A stretch of 64,000 bases of DNA, taken from Actinomyces sp. zg-332. GTDB lineage: Bacteria > Actinomycetota > Actinomycetes > Actinomycetales > Actinomycetaceae. A model generated the notes under the pieces. It ran no database searches, was not told the DNA's origin, and saw only the letters and a program-made list of their open reading frames with translations. Positions 47,463 through 57,255 of this stretch are shown here, piece by piece. The position numbers were made by a program, and so were the translations under genes. Positions within the stretch are counted from its first letter, which is position 1. Each line of letters opens with the position of its first letter. The stretch spans positions 868,001 to 932,000 of the forward strand of contig NZ_CP064951.1 in assembly GCF_011751945.2 (NCBI RefSeq). The letters are read 5' to 3'.

Positions 47463-48598
47463 CACCAAAAACTTTAGTAGCATTAGAGGCAATGTCAAAT
47501 GTAAACGTAATGGCTGATATAACAAATGAATACGGATATAATTTCACTTTACTAACTTACGATCCAAGTTTATATTCAGGACTAGAAAACGTAAACGTTG
47601 TCGTATTACAAACCCATGACTCTTCAAAAGTAGAAGAGTATGTACAAGAAAATATAGACACTATTTACAATATTTTCAGCGTTACAGACACTTGGGGTCT
47701 ACTAGCAGCAAGACTACGAGAAAAGTATGCTTTCCCTTCTTTCATTAAAAGTCAAGACCTCACACAGTTCAGAAATAAAAGTTGGGTACAATCTAAAATA
47801 GAGAATTTCCAACAAGAAACAAATATAGGTTGGCCAAGAATTTGCAAACCTATAAATGGTACAGGCAAAATCGGTGTAAAGCTTTTATATTCAGAAGAAG
47901 AGTATAAAAAATTTATAGCAGAAATAGATGATCACAATGAGTATATGACACAACCTTTCTACAAAGGTCCACTTTACTCAGCTGAAGTTTGGAAAAGCAA
48001 AGACAACTTCACATTTTTTGGTATAACTAATTGTATTATTTCCAAACCACCATTTTTTCTTGAAGAAACAAAAGCTTTTCCTTGGGCAGCTAATTCATCT
48101 TGGGAAAACAGTGTAAAAGAATGGACTCTTAGTATCTTAGAAACATTAAACTACAACTTGGGTTTAGCACATATAGAGTTCATTGAAAGTAGTGACGGTT
48201 TCAAACTTATTGAGATAAATGCTCGAATGGCAGGGGCTTTAATCACTCCGAGCATATTAGAAAGTACTAATTATAATCCGTACCGTTACACAGTGGAACA
48301 AGCAATCGGTATAACTCCAAGTATCCCTATAGAAAGGCAAATATATAAGGGATATGCTCACACTAGTATTTATGCTCATAAAACTGGCTATATACAATCA
48401 ATTTCTGGTTTAGAAGAGATAAAAAACTATCCTGGTAATCCTACTTGGTTTCCATCAAAAAGCATAAAAGAAAAAGTAAGAGAAATTGGCACCTATAAAG
48501 CTAGAATAGGAAATTTACTTGTAACTGCACCAACTGCTGAGTTGGCACAAGATAGAGCAATTACTATAGCAAGTCATATAGAGGTGGAAATTGAGTAA
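47459..48598 (+). CDS. ATP-grasp ligase 1 (L-amino-acid ligase-like)
   Basis: 379 residues. The ATP-grasp fold shows in WPRICKPINGTGKIGVKLL (about 125-143, ATP-binding Lys and Gly loop), the middle strand EYMTQPFYKGPLYSAEVW, and the metal-binding EINARMAGALITPS (about 256-269). This is the group that includes carnosine synthase and BacD-type dipeptide ligases, which activate a carboxylate as acyl phosphate and join it to an amine. Its ATG overlaps the previous stop (ATGA), and the MFS gene overlaps its end. Substrates unknown. Confidence 0.88.
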   Translation: MTPKTLVALEAMSNVNVMADITNEYGYNFTLLTYDPSLYSGLENVNVVVLQTHDSSKVEEYVQENIDTIYNIFSVTDTWGLLAARLREKYAFPSFIKSQDLTQFRNKSWVQSKIENFQQETNIGWPRICKPINGTGKIGVKLLYSEEEYKKFIAEIDDHNEYMTQPFYKGPLYSAEVWKSKDNFTFFGITNCIISKPPFFLEETKAFPWAANSSWENSVKEWTLSILETLNYNLGLAHIEFIESSDGFKLIEINARMAGALITPSILESTNYNPYRYTVEQAIGITPSIPIERQIYKGYAHTSIYAHKTGYIQSISGLEEIKNYPGNPTWFPSKSIKEKVREIGTYKARIGNLLVTAPTAELAQDRAITIASHIEVEIE

Positions 48599-49826
48599 TT
48601 TAGTTTCTAAGCCCGTTTCAGTCAGCACTACCCTATTAATGGTTAGCATTTGTATATCGGGAATCACAACTTTTATGTTATACCCTCTACTAACTATTAA
48701 CCTTTTAAAATACGGACTATCAACAAAAGAAATAGGACTAGTTTTAGGTGTTCTTGGAGGTATAGGCTCTATTTTGTCACTTTTAATTGGATTCATAAAT
48801 GAAAAAATTGGCTCTAAACCTGTTGCAGTATTTGGATTACTTTTGCGTTCAGCTGGAATGAGTGTTTTCATTTGGGAAAACGACTTTTTATTGTACATAC
48901 TTGGAGCTAGTATAGCTTCTATAGGTAGTTCTTCAACAGCACTAGCTTTAAAAACAGAGCTTCTTCGACGATCTACTAATCGCAGATTAATAACTATTCG
49001 TTCAATTGCTATTAATCTTGGCGCAACAACTGGACCTATGATTGGTGCAGCTTTGTATTGGAAATTCGATTTTAGTTTTATCGTTGAATGCTCAATTGCT
49101 TCTTATATACTACTAGCAATAATTATCTCCTTAATACATTTTAATCCTAGCGAATCTTCGTTTCAAAAGAAAAATCAAAGTAAACTACCTGACAATAGGA
49201 AAAATATAAAAATAAATACGCAAAGTACTAATAAATCACTTATAGAAAAGAAAGTATTATATTCAATTTTAGGTTTAACAGCTATCTATTGGATTATTTA
49301 CTCCCAATGGGCAATTATTGTTCCTATACTTGCAAAAGAAGCATTAAATGAAAAATTTGGATCTGGTTTTATATATTCATTAAATGCTATAACCATACTT
49401 ATTTTACAGTACCCGATTTTAGTTCATGCTTTTAAAAATATAAGAGATTCATTTATACTATTCACAGGCTTTGTACTAATAATGTTCTCAAGTATCCTTT
49501 TACTGTTACCTATTTCATGGGTAATTGTTATTTTATTCGCAATTATTTTTACTTTTGGTGAAATGCTTATCAGCCCTACCTTAGATTCTATTACTGCCAA
49601 AGCAAGTGCTAAAAATCGTAATTTAACAAGAACTTTTGGATTTACAACTTGTATATGTGGTATAGCTTCCTTATTAGGATCATTTTTAATTGGTTTACTT
49701 ATTTCAATACATAACTATACATCCGACATACTATTCCTAACAATTCCAACAACCTGTTTAGCATTGATACTTTCAATGTTCATTGTACGAAACGAGGTAA
49801 ACGAAAATGAACTTGTTACTAATTAA
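48591..49826 (+). CDS. MFS transporter, probable exporter of the operon product
   Basis: 411 residues with about twelve membrane segments and a charged central loop (about 185-220, QKKNQSKLPDNRKN), the layout of the major facilitator superfamily. The loop between TM2 and TM3 reads GFINEKIGSKPVAVFG, matching the MFS motif A region. The start is TTG 48591, supported by GAGGTGG four bases upstream, and overlaps the preceding ligase by 8 bases. It overlaps the next ligase by 20 bases. In bacilysin loci an MFS protein (BacE) exports the dipeptide made by an ATP-grasp ligase; the same role is inferred here. Confidence 0.85.
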   Translation: MSNLVSKPVSVSTTLLMVSICISGITTFMLYPLLTINLLKYGLSTKEIGLVLGVLGGIGSILSLLIGFINEKIGSKPVAVFGLLLRSAGMSVFIWENDFLLYILGASIASIGSSSTALALKTELLRRSTNRRLITIRSIAINLGATTGPMIGAALYWKFDFSFIVECSIASYILLAIIISLIHFNPSESSFQKKNQSKLPDNRKNIKINTQSTNKSLIEKKVLYSILGLTAIYWIIYSQWAIIVPILAKEALNEKFGSGFIYSLNAITILILQYPILVHAFKNIRDSFILFTGFVLIMFSSILLLLPISWVIVILFAIIFTFGEMLISPTLDSITAKASAKNRNLTRTFGFTTCICGIASLLGSFLIGLLISIHNYTSDILFLTIPTTCLALILSMFIVRNEVNENELVTN

Positions 49827-50943
49827 TCCACGTGAAGAAGTAATAAAATCTGCATTACAAGCCGGTAGTACACCAATAGTAATTTTGTCATGTGATAGCG
49901 AAAAAGATTTCATAACAAAATATGGTATTCAACTTATCCACTGTGACAATACACTTGATCCTTTAGTTATTACTAGAGCAATTATTAACGTAGGTATAAA
50001 ACCGTGTGATGCTAATACTGTTTGTATTGGTTTTGGTGATGACACATCACAAGTGGCTTCTTTAGTAAACTCTTCCATGAATTTTGCCAATGGAAAGTAC
50101 TCTCACGTTTTCGAACTTGAGCTAATGCGAAATAAACCTCTTTTTCGATCTTTAGTAAATAAAAATCTTGCCTATCTATCTGGTAATTTCAAAGTTATAT
50201 CAGTTAAAAGCCAACTATTGGAAACATTTATTGACTTTGGAAATAAAGGCGTTGTTGCTAAGCCTCTTTATGGTTCAGGAAGTAAAAATGTTCAAAGATT
50301 TGATAATATCTCAAAGTTGCAAAATTCACTAGATTCGCTCTCCTTCCCTTTGCTTGTAGAAGAAGTATTTCATGGCAAAGAGTACTCGGTAGAAACTTTA
50401 TCTTGGGATGGCAAGCATTATCCAATAATAGTTACAGAAAAAGTAACAGGTGGTGTAAGTGGCTTAGTCGAAATCGCTCAAAAACAACCTGCTTCAATTT
50501 CTTATAAACAAAAGGAAGCACTTTTTACTGCAGCTTCTAATATATTAAACCTTGTTGGATACAAGTTTGGTCTATCTCACATTGAATTTATGATAAATGA
50601 AGAATCAGTAAAGGTTATTGAAGCCCATGGACGTGTAGGCGGAGATAGAATAGCTGATTTAATGGGATACTCCACAGGAATGAACGCTTTCGAAAGGCTT
50701 TTTAGAGCCTATGAAAATGACAATGTAGATGAAATAAAATACACCTCTAAAGAAGCATCAATACATTTCGTTGAACTAACTGATGAAAAAGTACAAGATA
50801 GTGATTGGCTAAAAACTGTACTTTCTAAAAATGATGTTGTAGATGCACAAATATTACTCCCTAAAGAAAAACGTGGAAGTATTTTATCTTCAAAAGACAG
50901 ACACGCATTTTACATTTGTATTTCAGATGGTGAAGAAAACTAG
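49807..50943 (+). CDS. ATP-grasp ligase 2
   Basis: 378 residues. An N-terminal Rossmann-like domain precedes ATP-grasp motifs: GVVAKPLYGSGSKNVQRF (about 152-169), LLVEEVFHGKEYSVE (about 180-195), and the metal site VIEAHGRVGGDRIADLMG (about 276-293). His replaces the usual Asn in the last motif (E-x-N-x-R), a variation known in peptide-forming ATP-grasp proteins. It resembles ligase 1 only distantly, so it probably performs a different bond-forming step. Confidence 0.87.
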   Translation: MNLLLINPREEVIKSALQAGSTPIVILSCDSEKDFITKYGIQLIHCDNTLDPLVITRAIINVGIKPCDANTVCIGFGDDTSQVASLVNSSMNFANGKYSHVFELELMRNKPLFRSLVNKNLAYLSGNFKVISVKSQLLETFIDFGNKGVVAKPLYGSGSKNVQRFDNISKLQNSLDSLSFPLLVEEVFHGKEYSVETLSWDGKHYPIIVTEKVTGGVSGLVEIAQKQPASISYKQKEALFTAASNILNLVGYKFGLSHIEFMINEESVKVIEAHGRVGGDRIADLMGYSTGMNAFERLFRAYENDNVDEIKYTSKEASIHFVELTDEKVQDSDWLKTVLSKNDVVDAQILLPKEKRGSILSSKDRHAFYICISDGEEN

Positions 50944-50962
50944 ATTATGAAAAGGTAGTACC

Positions 50963-51937
50963 ATGAAAATTTTAGTTTTAGTTCTGCAAAGTGATTTTTA
51001 TGAACCAGTAAATAACTTCTTTATCCCACAATCATTAACCGAATTAAACCACAGTGTTTTTCTTGGTGATGTAAATTCACTACAAATATTAAACGGGCAA
51101 GTCATTACACGTATCGCAAAATTTAAAAACTCTAAAGTAGGCGAAAAACATGTTTTTATGGAAGAGTACCATTCTTGCGAAGATTTTGATTTATGTTGGT
51201 TACTTGATTATTCTCATCCTAATAAAATAGATGACTTTTTCCGTATTCTATGGGTACTAGAAGGACGTATAAAGTTTGTAAACTTACCATCTTCTATTTT
51301 CTTTCTTAATAATAAGATTGGTATGCAAAGACTTTCAGAAAGCAAGTTTTACAATAACAGTGTTCTACTCGACAGCGATAAAATAGTATCCATAGTAGAT
51401 AAATCACCTCCAGAAGAAAAGTGGGTAATTAAAGCACCTAATAAAGGATGTGGTGCTGATGTTTTTGTCTTACATTCTGAAGATAAAAACAAAAAAGCAA
51501 TAATTGAATCAGCTGTAGGTAATCCTAAACAACTGTATGAGATGTATGGTAAAACAATACATGGCTTTGCTGAGCAATACGCAGTCTTACAAAAATATAT
51601 TCCTAATTTAGACAAAACAGAAAGTAGAGTTTTGCTCGCTGGAGGAAAAATATTAGGCGGTTATAGAAAAATACCTGCTAAAGGAGATTTTAGGGGTAAT
51701 TATCTCATTGGCGGTAAATGTACTCCACTTGAGCTTAACAACGATACACAAAATTTATCACTAAAAATTGCTAAAGAATTAATGAAGTTTGGAATCAACT
51801 TTGCAGGAATTGACATAGCATATCCTCATCTTATTGAACTAAATTTAGTAAATCCAGGAGGAATAAGCGGACATTTAGAAGCAACAGGTGAAGATATCGG
51901 TAAAGAAGTTTGCAAAGCAGTTTTGGAAAAAGTATGA
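50963..51937 (+). CDS. ATP-grasp ligase 3, glutathione synthetase-like
   Basis: 324 residues. GshB-type features: an N-terminal domain with FVNLPSSIFFLNNKIGMQRL (about 114-133, like the NxPxxxxxxNxK region), ATP lysine in WVIKAPNKGCGADVFVL, RVLLAGGKILGGYRKIPAKG and FRGNYLIGGK (the glycine-rich loop), and the metal site GIDIAYPHLIELNLVNPGG (about 289-307). GshB joins glycine to gamma-glutamyl-cysteine. It ends the operon, so it may add the last residue of a short peptide (inference). There is a 19-base gap from ligase 2 with RBS AAAGG. Confidence 0.88.
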   Translation: MKILVLVLQSDFYEPVNNFFIPQSLTELNHSVFLGDVNSLQILNGQVITRIAKFKNSKVGEKHVFMEEYHSCEDFDLCWLLDYSHPNKIDDFFRILWVLEGRIKFVNLPSSIFFLNNKIGMQRLSESKFYNNSVLLDSDKIVSIVDKSPPEEKWVIKAPNKGCGADVFVLHSEDKNKKAIIESAVGNPKQLYEMYGKTIHGFAEQYAVLQKYIPNLDKTESRVLLAGGKILGGYRKIPAKGDFRGNYLIGGKCTPLELNNDTQNLSLKIAKELMKFGINFAGIDIAYPHLIELNLVNPGGISGHLEATGEDIGKEVCKAVLEKV

Positions 51938-52363
51938 TTACGTAAAATCGTCGTTATTACAGGCAAAACACTTACTATTTACTTATAAACCAAGAAATTA
52001 AGTGTAGACCCTGTTCGTGATAAGCATTAAAACAGATAGGTTTCTATACAAGATATTCTTATTTTTTAATACAATTGTTGGGTACTATCACCGTTGATAA
52101 TTACCCAACAATTGTTTATGCGAACATTTTAATATAATATCTAAAATCACGATAGTAGTTTTAAGTGCATATACCCATAATGTATTACTTTTGTATCAAA
52201 CATTTAATCTATATTTTATAAATTTTAGAAATAGTATTTTCATAAAAATCCCATATCGAATATGTAAATAACTAGTATGTCTTTTTATATAAAACTAATA
52301 CATTCCTTTTAAAAATCACAACTTTTAAATTAAAACTCTATAAACCTCACAACGAATATATAC
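51938..52363. terminator. Intergenic region with a perfect 14-bp hairpin
   Basis: Arms 52071-52084 and 52102-52115 (ACAATTGTTGGGTA/TACCCAACAATTGT) with a 17-base loop, between the ATP-grasp operon and xerD, which converge. Probable shared terminator, though neither side has a long T-run. The rest of the 426 bases is AT-rich and featureless. Confidence 0.55.
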
Positions 52364-53266
52364 TTACAAAGCACGAGGGTGACTTGTTGAATAAACTTCA
52401 CGCAAAGTAGTTATGCTGACTTTAGTATAAATCTGAGTAGTAGTCACATTAGAATGTCCTAATAACTCTTGTACAACTCTTATATCAGCTCCACCTTCTA
52501 ATAAATGAGTAGCAAAGCAATGTCTCAAAGTATGAGGAGAAACTTCTTTTTTCAGCCCACAAGCTTGAACATTATACTGCAAAATTTCCCACGCTGATTG
52601 TCTAGAGAGCTTATTTCCACGCTTATTCAAAAATAAGTTTACGCTCCCTTTTCCTTTAGCCGCTAAAGCAGGTCTAGAACGTGATAAATAAGCATTAACC
52701 GCTTTTATAGCAAAACTACCCACAGGTACAATTCTTTCCTTAGACCCCTTACCCATAACTTGCAAAACACTAATTCCGTCTTCATCCACACGAAAGTTAT
52801 CAATAGTTAAATTAACCGCTTCGCTTATACGCAAACCACAGCCATATAAAATTTCAAGTAAAGCTTTATCTCTAATTCCAATTACTGTTTGTAAATCTGG
52901 AGCATTTAGAAGAGTTTCCACTTCATCAAAAGTCAATGCTTTAGGTAGTTTTTGCCCAGTTTTAGGGGTTTTTACACTATTCATCGGAGTATTTAAAATG
53001 ATATTTTCAGAAACTAAATATTTATAAAAAGATCGTAAAGTAGCCATACTCCTAGCAATTGATGTTTTAGAATATCTATCAGCAAGACTAATAACATACT
53101 CATTTATATCTTCAGTACTAACCTGACTATAAGATAAACCTCTACCATCAATAAAATTTTTAAATCTTTCCATATCGCTACTATAAGAAAGAACTGTATT
53201 TTCAGATAAAGCTTTCTCAATTGTTATAAATGAAATAAAATTTCTAAAAAGTGTATTGTCGTCCAT
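52364..53266 (-). CDS. xerD: Tyrosine recombinase XerD
   Basis: 300 residues from ATG 53266 (a GTG two codons upstream is possible). An N-terminal SAM-like DNA-binding domain (about 5-90) precedes the catalytic domain with Arg in GCGLRISEAVNL, HTLRHCFATH (H-x-x-R), GHSN, and Tyr in TTQIYTKVS. The length and sequence are those of the chromosomal XerD for dimer resolution at dif, not of a phage integrase. No island boundary is visible beside it. Confidence 0.9.
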   Translation of the reverse strand: MDDNTLFRNFISFITIEKALSENTVLSYSSDMERFKNFIDGRGLSYSQVSTEDINEYVISLADRYSKTSIARSMATLRSFYKYLVSENIILNTPMNSVKTPKTGQKLPKALTFDEVETLLNAPDLQTVIGIRDKALLEILYGCGLRISEAVNLTIDNFRVDEDGISVLQVMGKGSKERIVPVGSFAIKAVNAYLSRSRPALAAKGKGSVNLFLNKRGNKLSRQSAWEILQYNVQACGLKKEVSPHTLRHCFATHLLEGGADIRVVQELLGHSNVTTTQIYTKVSITTLREVYSTSHPRAL

Positions 53267-53350
53267 AATCACATATTATCTTGCTTAAGTGTAAAATTAA
53301 ATAATACTACGACTGTACGTTAAAAAATATAGTTTTATTTTGGAGAAAAT

Positions 53351-55030
53351 ATGCCTAGCAAAATCACACATATAACTTCTAATATCAATGATGACTTAGA
53401 TACTTGCGTGTTTGATATAAAAATATCTGATAACCTGCTACAAACTCTTACTCCTACTATTGAGTCAATAGTTTCAAATAAGATTGCTTCTAGAATAAAA
53501 GCAAAAGACTATACAATCTGGGGAAAAGATGCTGAGGAGGAATCTAAGAAAAGACTAGGTTGGGTCGATGCAGCTAGTAAAGCAGAAAATTTTATAAAAG
53601 ATTTATACGAGTATAAAAAACTTCTCTCTGAGCGTGGTTTATCTAGAGTAGTTTTAGCTGGTATGGGTGGTTCATCTCTAGCTCCTGAAGTTATATGTAA
53701 TGTTTATCAAAAAGATATAGTTATACTTGATTCTACTAACCCTGAGCAAGTACAAAACACTTTAGTAGATTTAGAAAAAACCGTATTAGTCGTATCTTCT
53801 AAATCTGGCTCAACTGTTGAAACTGACAGCGCATTACATACTTTTGAACAAGCTTTTAATGCAAAAAACTTAGATTCGTCTAAACACATAGTTATAGTTA
53901 CAGATCCAATGAGTCCTTTTGAACAATATGCTAACGAAAAGGGCTATAAAGTTTTTCATGGTGATATACAAGTCGGTGGTCGTTTTTCAGCACTTACTGC
54001 TTTTGGACTGCTGCCTTCTTACCTAGCTGGTGTAAATGTAGAATCTATTGTCAATGACGCTGATAAAACTAGTGAGTTGGTATACAGAGATTTTGATGCA
54101 AACCCTGCAATAATACTAGGCGCAGCTTTATCAGCAAGCGTTCTAAAACAAGGGTCAAGTTCTGCTGATAAGACCTTGCTAGTTGATACTGCTAGCGGAC
54201 TAGCTAACTTTGCTGATTGGGCTGAACAATTAATAGCAGAATCATCAGGGAAAATAGGCAAAAGTATTCTACCAATAGTATGCTCTGAACCAACTGAATT
54301 AGCATATAACTTACACGATGTACTACCTGTATATATTTCAGGTACACAAGAATGTGCTTTTACAGATAGAGTTAACCAGCATATCGAAGTCACAGGTAGT
54401 TTAGGTGCTCAGTTCTTAGTATGGGAAGTTGCTACAGCCATAGCTTGTTATGTTATAGGAGTAAATCCTTTCGATCAGCCTAACGTAGAATCAGCAAAAG
54501 TAGCTAGCCGTGAAATATTAGCAAATATGGATAAGGCAACAGATAGCAACTCTTACGATATAGTACAATTACAAGCTTTCAACCTAGGTACGCCAAATAT
54601 TTCTTCAGAAAATTTTGAAGATGTAGATTCTGTTTTACACTCACTATTTTCCAATGTTAAAGATGACTCTTATTTAGCTGTAATGATATATGGTGACAGA
54701 ATTAGTTATAGCGATAGCGTATCTACTCTTAGGCAAGAGCTTGTAAATAAGCTTAAACGTCCTGTTACTATTGGTTGGGGACCTCGTTTCTTGCATTCTA
54801 CTGGGCAACTACACAAAGGCGGAGCAAAAAATGGAGTATTCTTACAGATACAAATCGATAGCACTACTGCCCTAGAGGTTGTAGGAAAAGACTTTACTTA
54901 CAACGATTTAGTAACTGCACAAGCAGTTGGAGATTTCAAAGTTCTAGCCGATTTAAAGTTACCAGTAGTTAGAATTAAATGTAAAAATGATAAAGTATTC
55001 AAAGACTTATGTAACCTAATAACTAACTAA
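53351..55030 (+). CDS. pgi: Glucose-6-phosphate isomerase
   Basis: 559 residues. The sugar-isomerase domains show VVLAGMGGSSLAPEV (about 98-112), the phosphate-binding SSKSGSTVETDSA (about 157-169), and the C-terminal WGPRFLHSTGQLHKGGAKNG (about 475-494), which contains the catalytic His/Lys region. This is the divergent PGI type common in Actinobacteria. It interconverts glucose-6-P and fructose-6-P. GGAG lies seven bases before the ATG. It is monocistronic with its own terminator. Confidence 0.88.
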   Translation: MPSKITHITSNINDDLDTCVFDIKISDNLLQTLTPTIESIVSNKIASRIKAKDYTIWGKDAEEESKKRLGWVDAASKAENFIKDLYEYKKLLSERGLSRVVLAGMGGSSLAPEVICNVYQKDIVILDSTNPEQVQNTLVDLEKTVLVVSSKSGSTVETDSALHTFEQAFNAKNLDSSKHIVIVTDPMSPFEQYANEKGYKVFHGDIQVGGRFSALTAFGLLPSYLAGVNVESIVNDADKTSELVYRDFDANPAIILGAALSASVLKQGSSSADKTLLVDTASGLANFADWAEQLIAESSGKIGKSILPIVCSEPTELAYNLHDVLPVYISGTQECAFTDRVNQHIEVTGSLGAQFLVWEVATAIACYVIGVNPFDQPNVESAKVASREILANMDKATDSNSYDIVQLQAFNLGTPNISSENFEDVDSVLHSLFSNVKDDSYLAVMIYGDRISYSDSVSTLRQELVNKLKRPVTIGWGPRFLHSTGQLHKGGAKNGVFLQIQIDSTTALEVVGKDFTYNDLVTAQAVGDFKVLADLKLPVVRIKCKNDKVFKDLCNLITN

Positions 55031-55073
55031 CAGTAGCTATGTAGTTTAGCAAAACCTGTAGATATTCATATAT

Positions 55074-55109
55074 AAAGTAGCCTTTAAGAAAACACTTAAA
55101 GGCTACTTT
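55074..55109 (+). terminator. Rho-independent terminator of pgi
   Basis: Arms 55074-55088 and 55095-55109 form a perfect 15-bp stem with a 6-base loop, about 45 bases after the pgi stop. Confidence 0.85.
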
Positions 55110-55147
55110 TACTTAACACATAAAAAGAATTATTCCTTTATTGTAAA

Positions 55148-55365
55148 GAATAATTATTCATAAAAGTCGTATAATCATTCGCCATTTCATGAATAAATAT
55201 GTATAAAAAATTTCAAAAACTTGCAACAAATATCTAAAAACAAGATAAAAAGTATTGATTTTCTAGTAATTTTAAGCATATTTTTTCAAATTTCTTGCAT
55301 AAAAATACATAAACTTGCATTTTTTTATTGCATATAAATACATACGGATGCATAATTACTCATGG
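55148..55365 (+). promoter_or_regulatory. ARG-box-like operator array ahead of the ABC transporter
   Basis: Four 18-base copies of TTGCATaaaaATaCAT-type sequence begin at 55295, 55315, 55328 and 55348, the outer pairs spaced 20 bases (two helical turns): for example TTGCATAAAAATACATAA and TTGCATATAAATACATAC. Further upstream are the 12-base palindrome GAATAATTATTC (55148-55159) and CATGAATAAATATGTAT (from 55188), close to the B. subtilis ARG box. ArgR hexamers bind such pairs. ArgR (6158-6667) is the obvious candidate regulator. The last copy ends 20 bases before the start codon, overlapping the expected promoter. Confidence 0.55.
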
Positions 55366-55384
55366 GAGAATAAAAGGAGGGAAT

Positions 55385-56287
55385 ATGAATAAGAGTATAA
55401 GAGCTCTTGCAGCTTGTCTCATTAGCATATTCACACTTACAGGATGTAGTTCTTTTACAGCAGAAGAATTATCTGGTAAAAATCTGGGATATGATACTTC
55501 AACCATAAAAGAAGTAAAGGAAATATCAAACCTAGTACCAGAAAAAATACGTACCAAAGGTTTACTAAATATTGGTACCTCAGCAGGTTATGCACCAGCA
55601 GTTATATTTGCCGACGATGGCGAAAGTATTGTTGGATACGACAAAGATGTTTCTGAAGCAATTAGTAATATACTGGGGTTAAAAGCAAAAGTTGTACATG
55701 CACCTTTTGATACGTTACTTCCATCTGTTGGATCAAAATTTGATATGGCTATTGGCGCTTTTACAATCACACAAGAGCGCACAAAACAAAAGAATATGAT
55801 TTCTTACATAAAAGCAGGATCAATGTTTGCAGTAGCAAAAGGAAATCCTAAAAAAGTTAAATATAACGATTTATGTGGCACAACGATTGGCGTTCAATTA
55901 GGTACTTACCAAATGCATGATGTTCCAAAAATGTCAAAGAAATGCATTAAAAAAGGAAAAGACCCAATTACTTTAGCTCCTTACGATCTACAAGCAAAAA
56001 TCGTACCAAGCTTAATTGGTTTAAAACTTGACGTAATGTATGCAGATTCACCAGTAGTTGGATATGCTATCCAAAAAACAGATGGCAAAATCGAACAGCT
56101 CGGTGGGATCTTTGACGAGACATTAAACGGAATTGTAGTAGACAAAGACAAACAACTAACTGACGCTATCCAAAAAGCAACACAATATCTCATTGACAAC
56201 GGCGTTCTAGAGAAAATAATGAGCAAATGGGGTGTTGAAAAAGTTGTAGTTGAAAAAGCAATCGTAAATCCTAAAGTAGAAAACTAA
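55385..56287 (+). CDS. Amino-acid ABC transporter, substrate-binding lipoprotein
   Basis: 300 residues from ATG 55385 (RBS AAGGAGGG; the frame extends upstream to a TTG that lacks one). The lipobox LTGC (about 18-21) follows a signal sequence, so Lgt lipidates Cys21. The mature part is an SBP_bac_3 domain (about 58-285), with GLLNIGTSAGYAPAVIF, FDMAIGAFTITQERTKQ and VGVQLGTY-type segments (TTIGVQLGTYQ). It captures polar amino acids. ARG-box-like sites upstream point to arginine or another basic amino acid (inference). Confidence 0.9.
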   Translation: MNKSIRALAACLISIFTLTGCSSFTAEELSGKNLGYDTSTIKEVKEISNLVPEKIRTKGLLNIGTSAGYAPAVIFADDGESIVGYDKDVSEAISNILGLKAKVVHAPFDTLLPSVGSKFDMAIGAFTITQERTKQKNMISYIKAGSMFAVAKGNPKKVKYNDLCGTTIGVQLGTYQMHDVPKMSKKCIKKGKDPITLAPYDLQAKIVPSLIGLKLDVMYADSPVVGYAIQKTDGKIEQLGGIFDETLNGIVVDKDKQLTDAIQKATQYLIDNGVLEKIMSKWGVEKVVVEKAIVNPKVEN

Positions 56288-56293
56288 AGAAAA

Positions 56294-57250
56294 ATGAGCA
56301 TACAAGATAAACCAACTGAAATTTTGAAAGCTCGTCCAGTGCCAAAAACTGGACAAATAATTTCAGCAGTAGTAGTAGCATTACTAGTGATAATAGTTAT
56401 TAAATCATTATTCACGAACCCTAATTTCCAATGGAATCTAGTAGGAAAATATATGTTCCATCCACTAGTATTATCTGGTGTAAAATATACAATCCTATTA
56501 ACAATTGGAGCAATGCTAATTGGTATAGTAATAGCATTAACAATGGCAATAATGCGCCAATCATCAAACCCAATTATGAGTAGTGTAGCGTGGTTTTACA
56601 TTTGGTTCTTCAGAGGAACACCTGTTTATACACAGCTGGTATTCTGGGGACTAATTTCTGTTCTATACCCTCGCATTTCTTTAGGGGTTCCTTTTGGTCC
56701 AGAGTTCTTTACATTCAACACAGCTGACGTAATTACAGCTGGTATTGCAGCTCTACTAGGCCTAGGGTTAAACGAAGGTGCTTATTTATCAGAAATCTTC
56801 CGCGCAGGATTAAATTCGGTAGATGAAGGACAATGGGAAGCTGGAAAAGTCTTAGGTATGAAGAAAGGATTAATTCTACGTAGAATAGTTATCCCTCAAG
56901 CAATGCGTGTTATTGTTCCACCAATTGGTAATGAAACAATATCAATGCTAAAGACAACTTCCCTAGTGTTAGCTGTACCGTTTACGCTAGATCTTACATT
57001 CGAAGCTTCAAATATCGGTAACCGCATATTCGCTCCAATACCGCTACTGATTGTTGCAGCACTATGGTACATACTAATCACCTCTATATTAATGATAGGA
57101 CAGTACTTTTTAGAACGTCACTATGGTAGGGGCTTTGATAAAGACGACAATAGTTCCAAAAAAGAAAAGCGTTTATCTAAGAAACAAATTGAATCTTTGC
57201 AAAACAAAATGCTAGAAGACTTTTATAGAGTTAACAGAGAGGGTAGGTAA
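56294..57250 (+). CDS. Amino-acid ABC transporter permease (HisM family)
   Basis: 318 residues with about six membrane segments (first at about 18-38). The EAA loop contacting the ATPase reads [20 protein letters not shown] (about 182-201). [15 protein letters not shown] is the typical start of the HisM core. The C-terminal 45 residues are charged and cytosolic. It starts six bases after the binding protein ends. Confidence 0.92.
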   Translation: MSIQDKPTEILKARPVPKTGQIISAVVVALLVIIVIKSLFTNPNFQWNLVGKYMFHPLVLSGVKYTILLTIGAMLIGIVIALTMAIMRQSSNPIMSSVAWFYIWFFRGTPVYTQLVFWGLISVLYPRISLGVPFGPEFFTFNTADVITAGIAALLGLGLNEGAYLSEIFRAGLNSVDEGQWEAGKVLGMKKGLILRRIVIPQAMRVIVPPIGNETISMLKTTSLVLAVPFTLDLTFEASNIGNRIFAPIPLLIVAALWYILITSILMIGQYFLERHYGRGFDKDDNSSKKEKRLSKKQIESLQNKMLEDFYRVNREGR

Positions 57251-57255
57251 ACAAA

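Noticed and set aside
52364-53266. Tyrosine recombinase as integrase of a mobile island
   Set aside because: Length and motifs are those of housekeeping XerD, and no tRNA, att repeat or cargo adjoins it.
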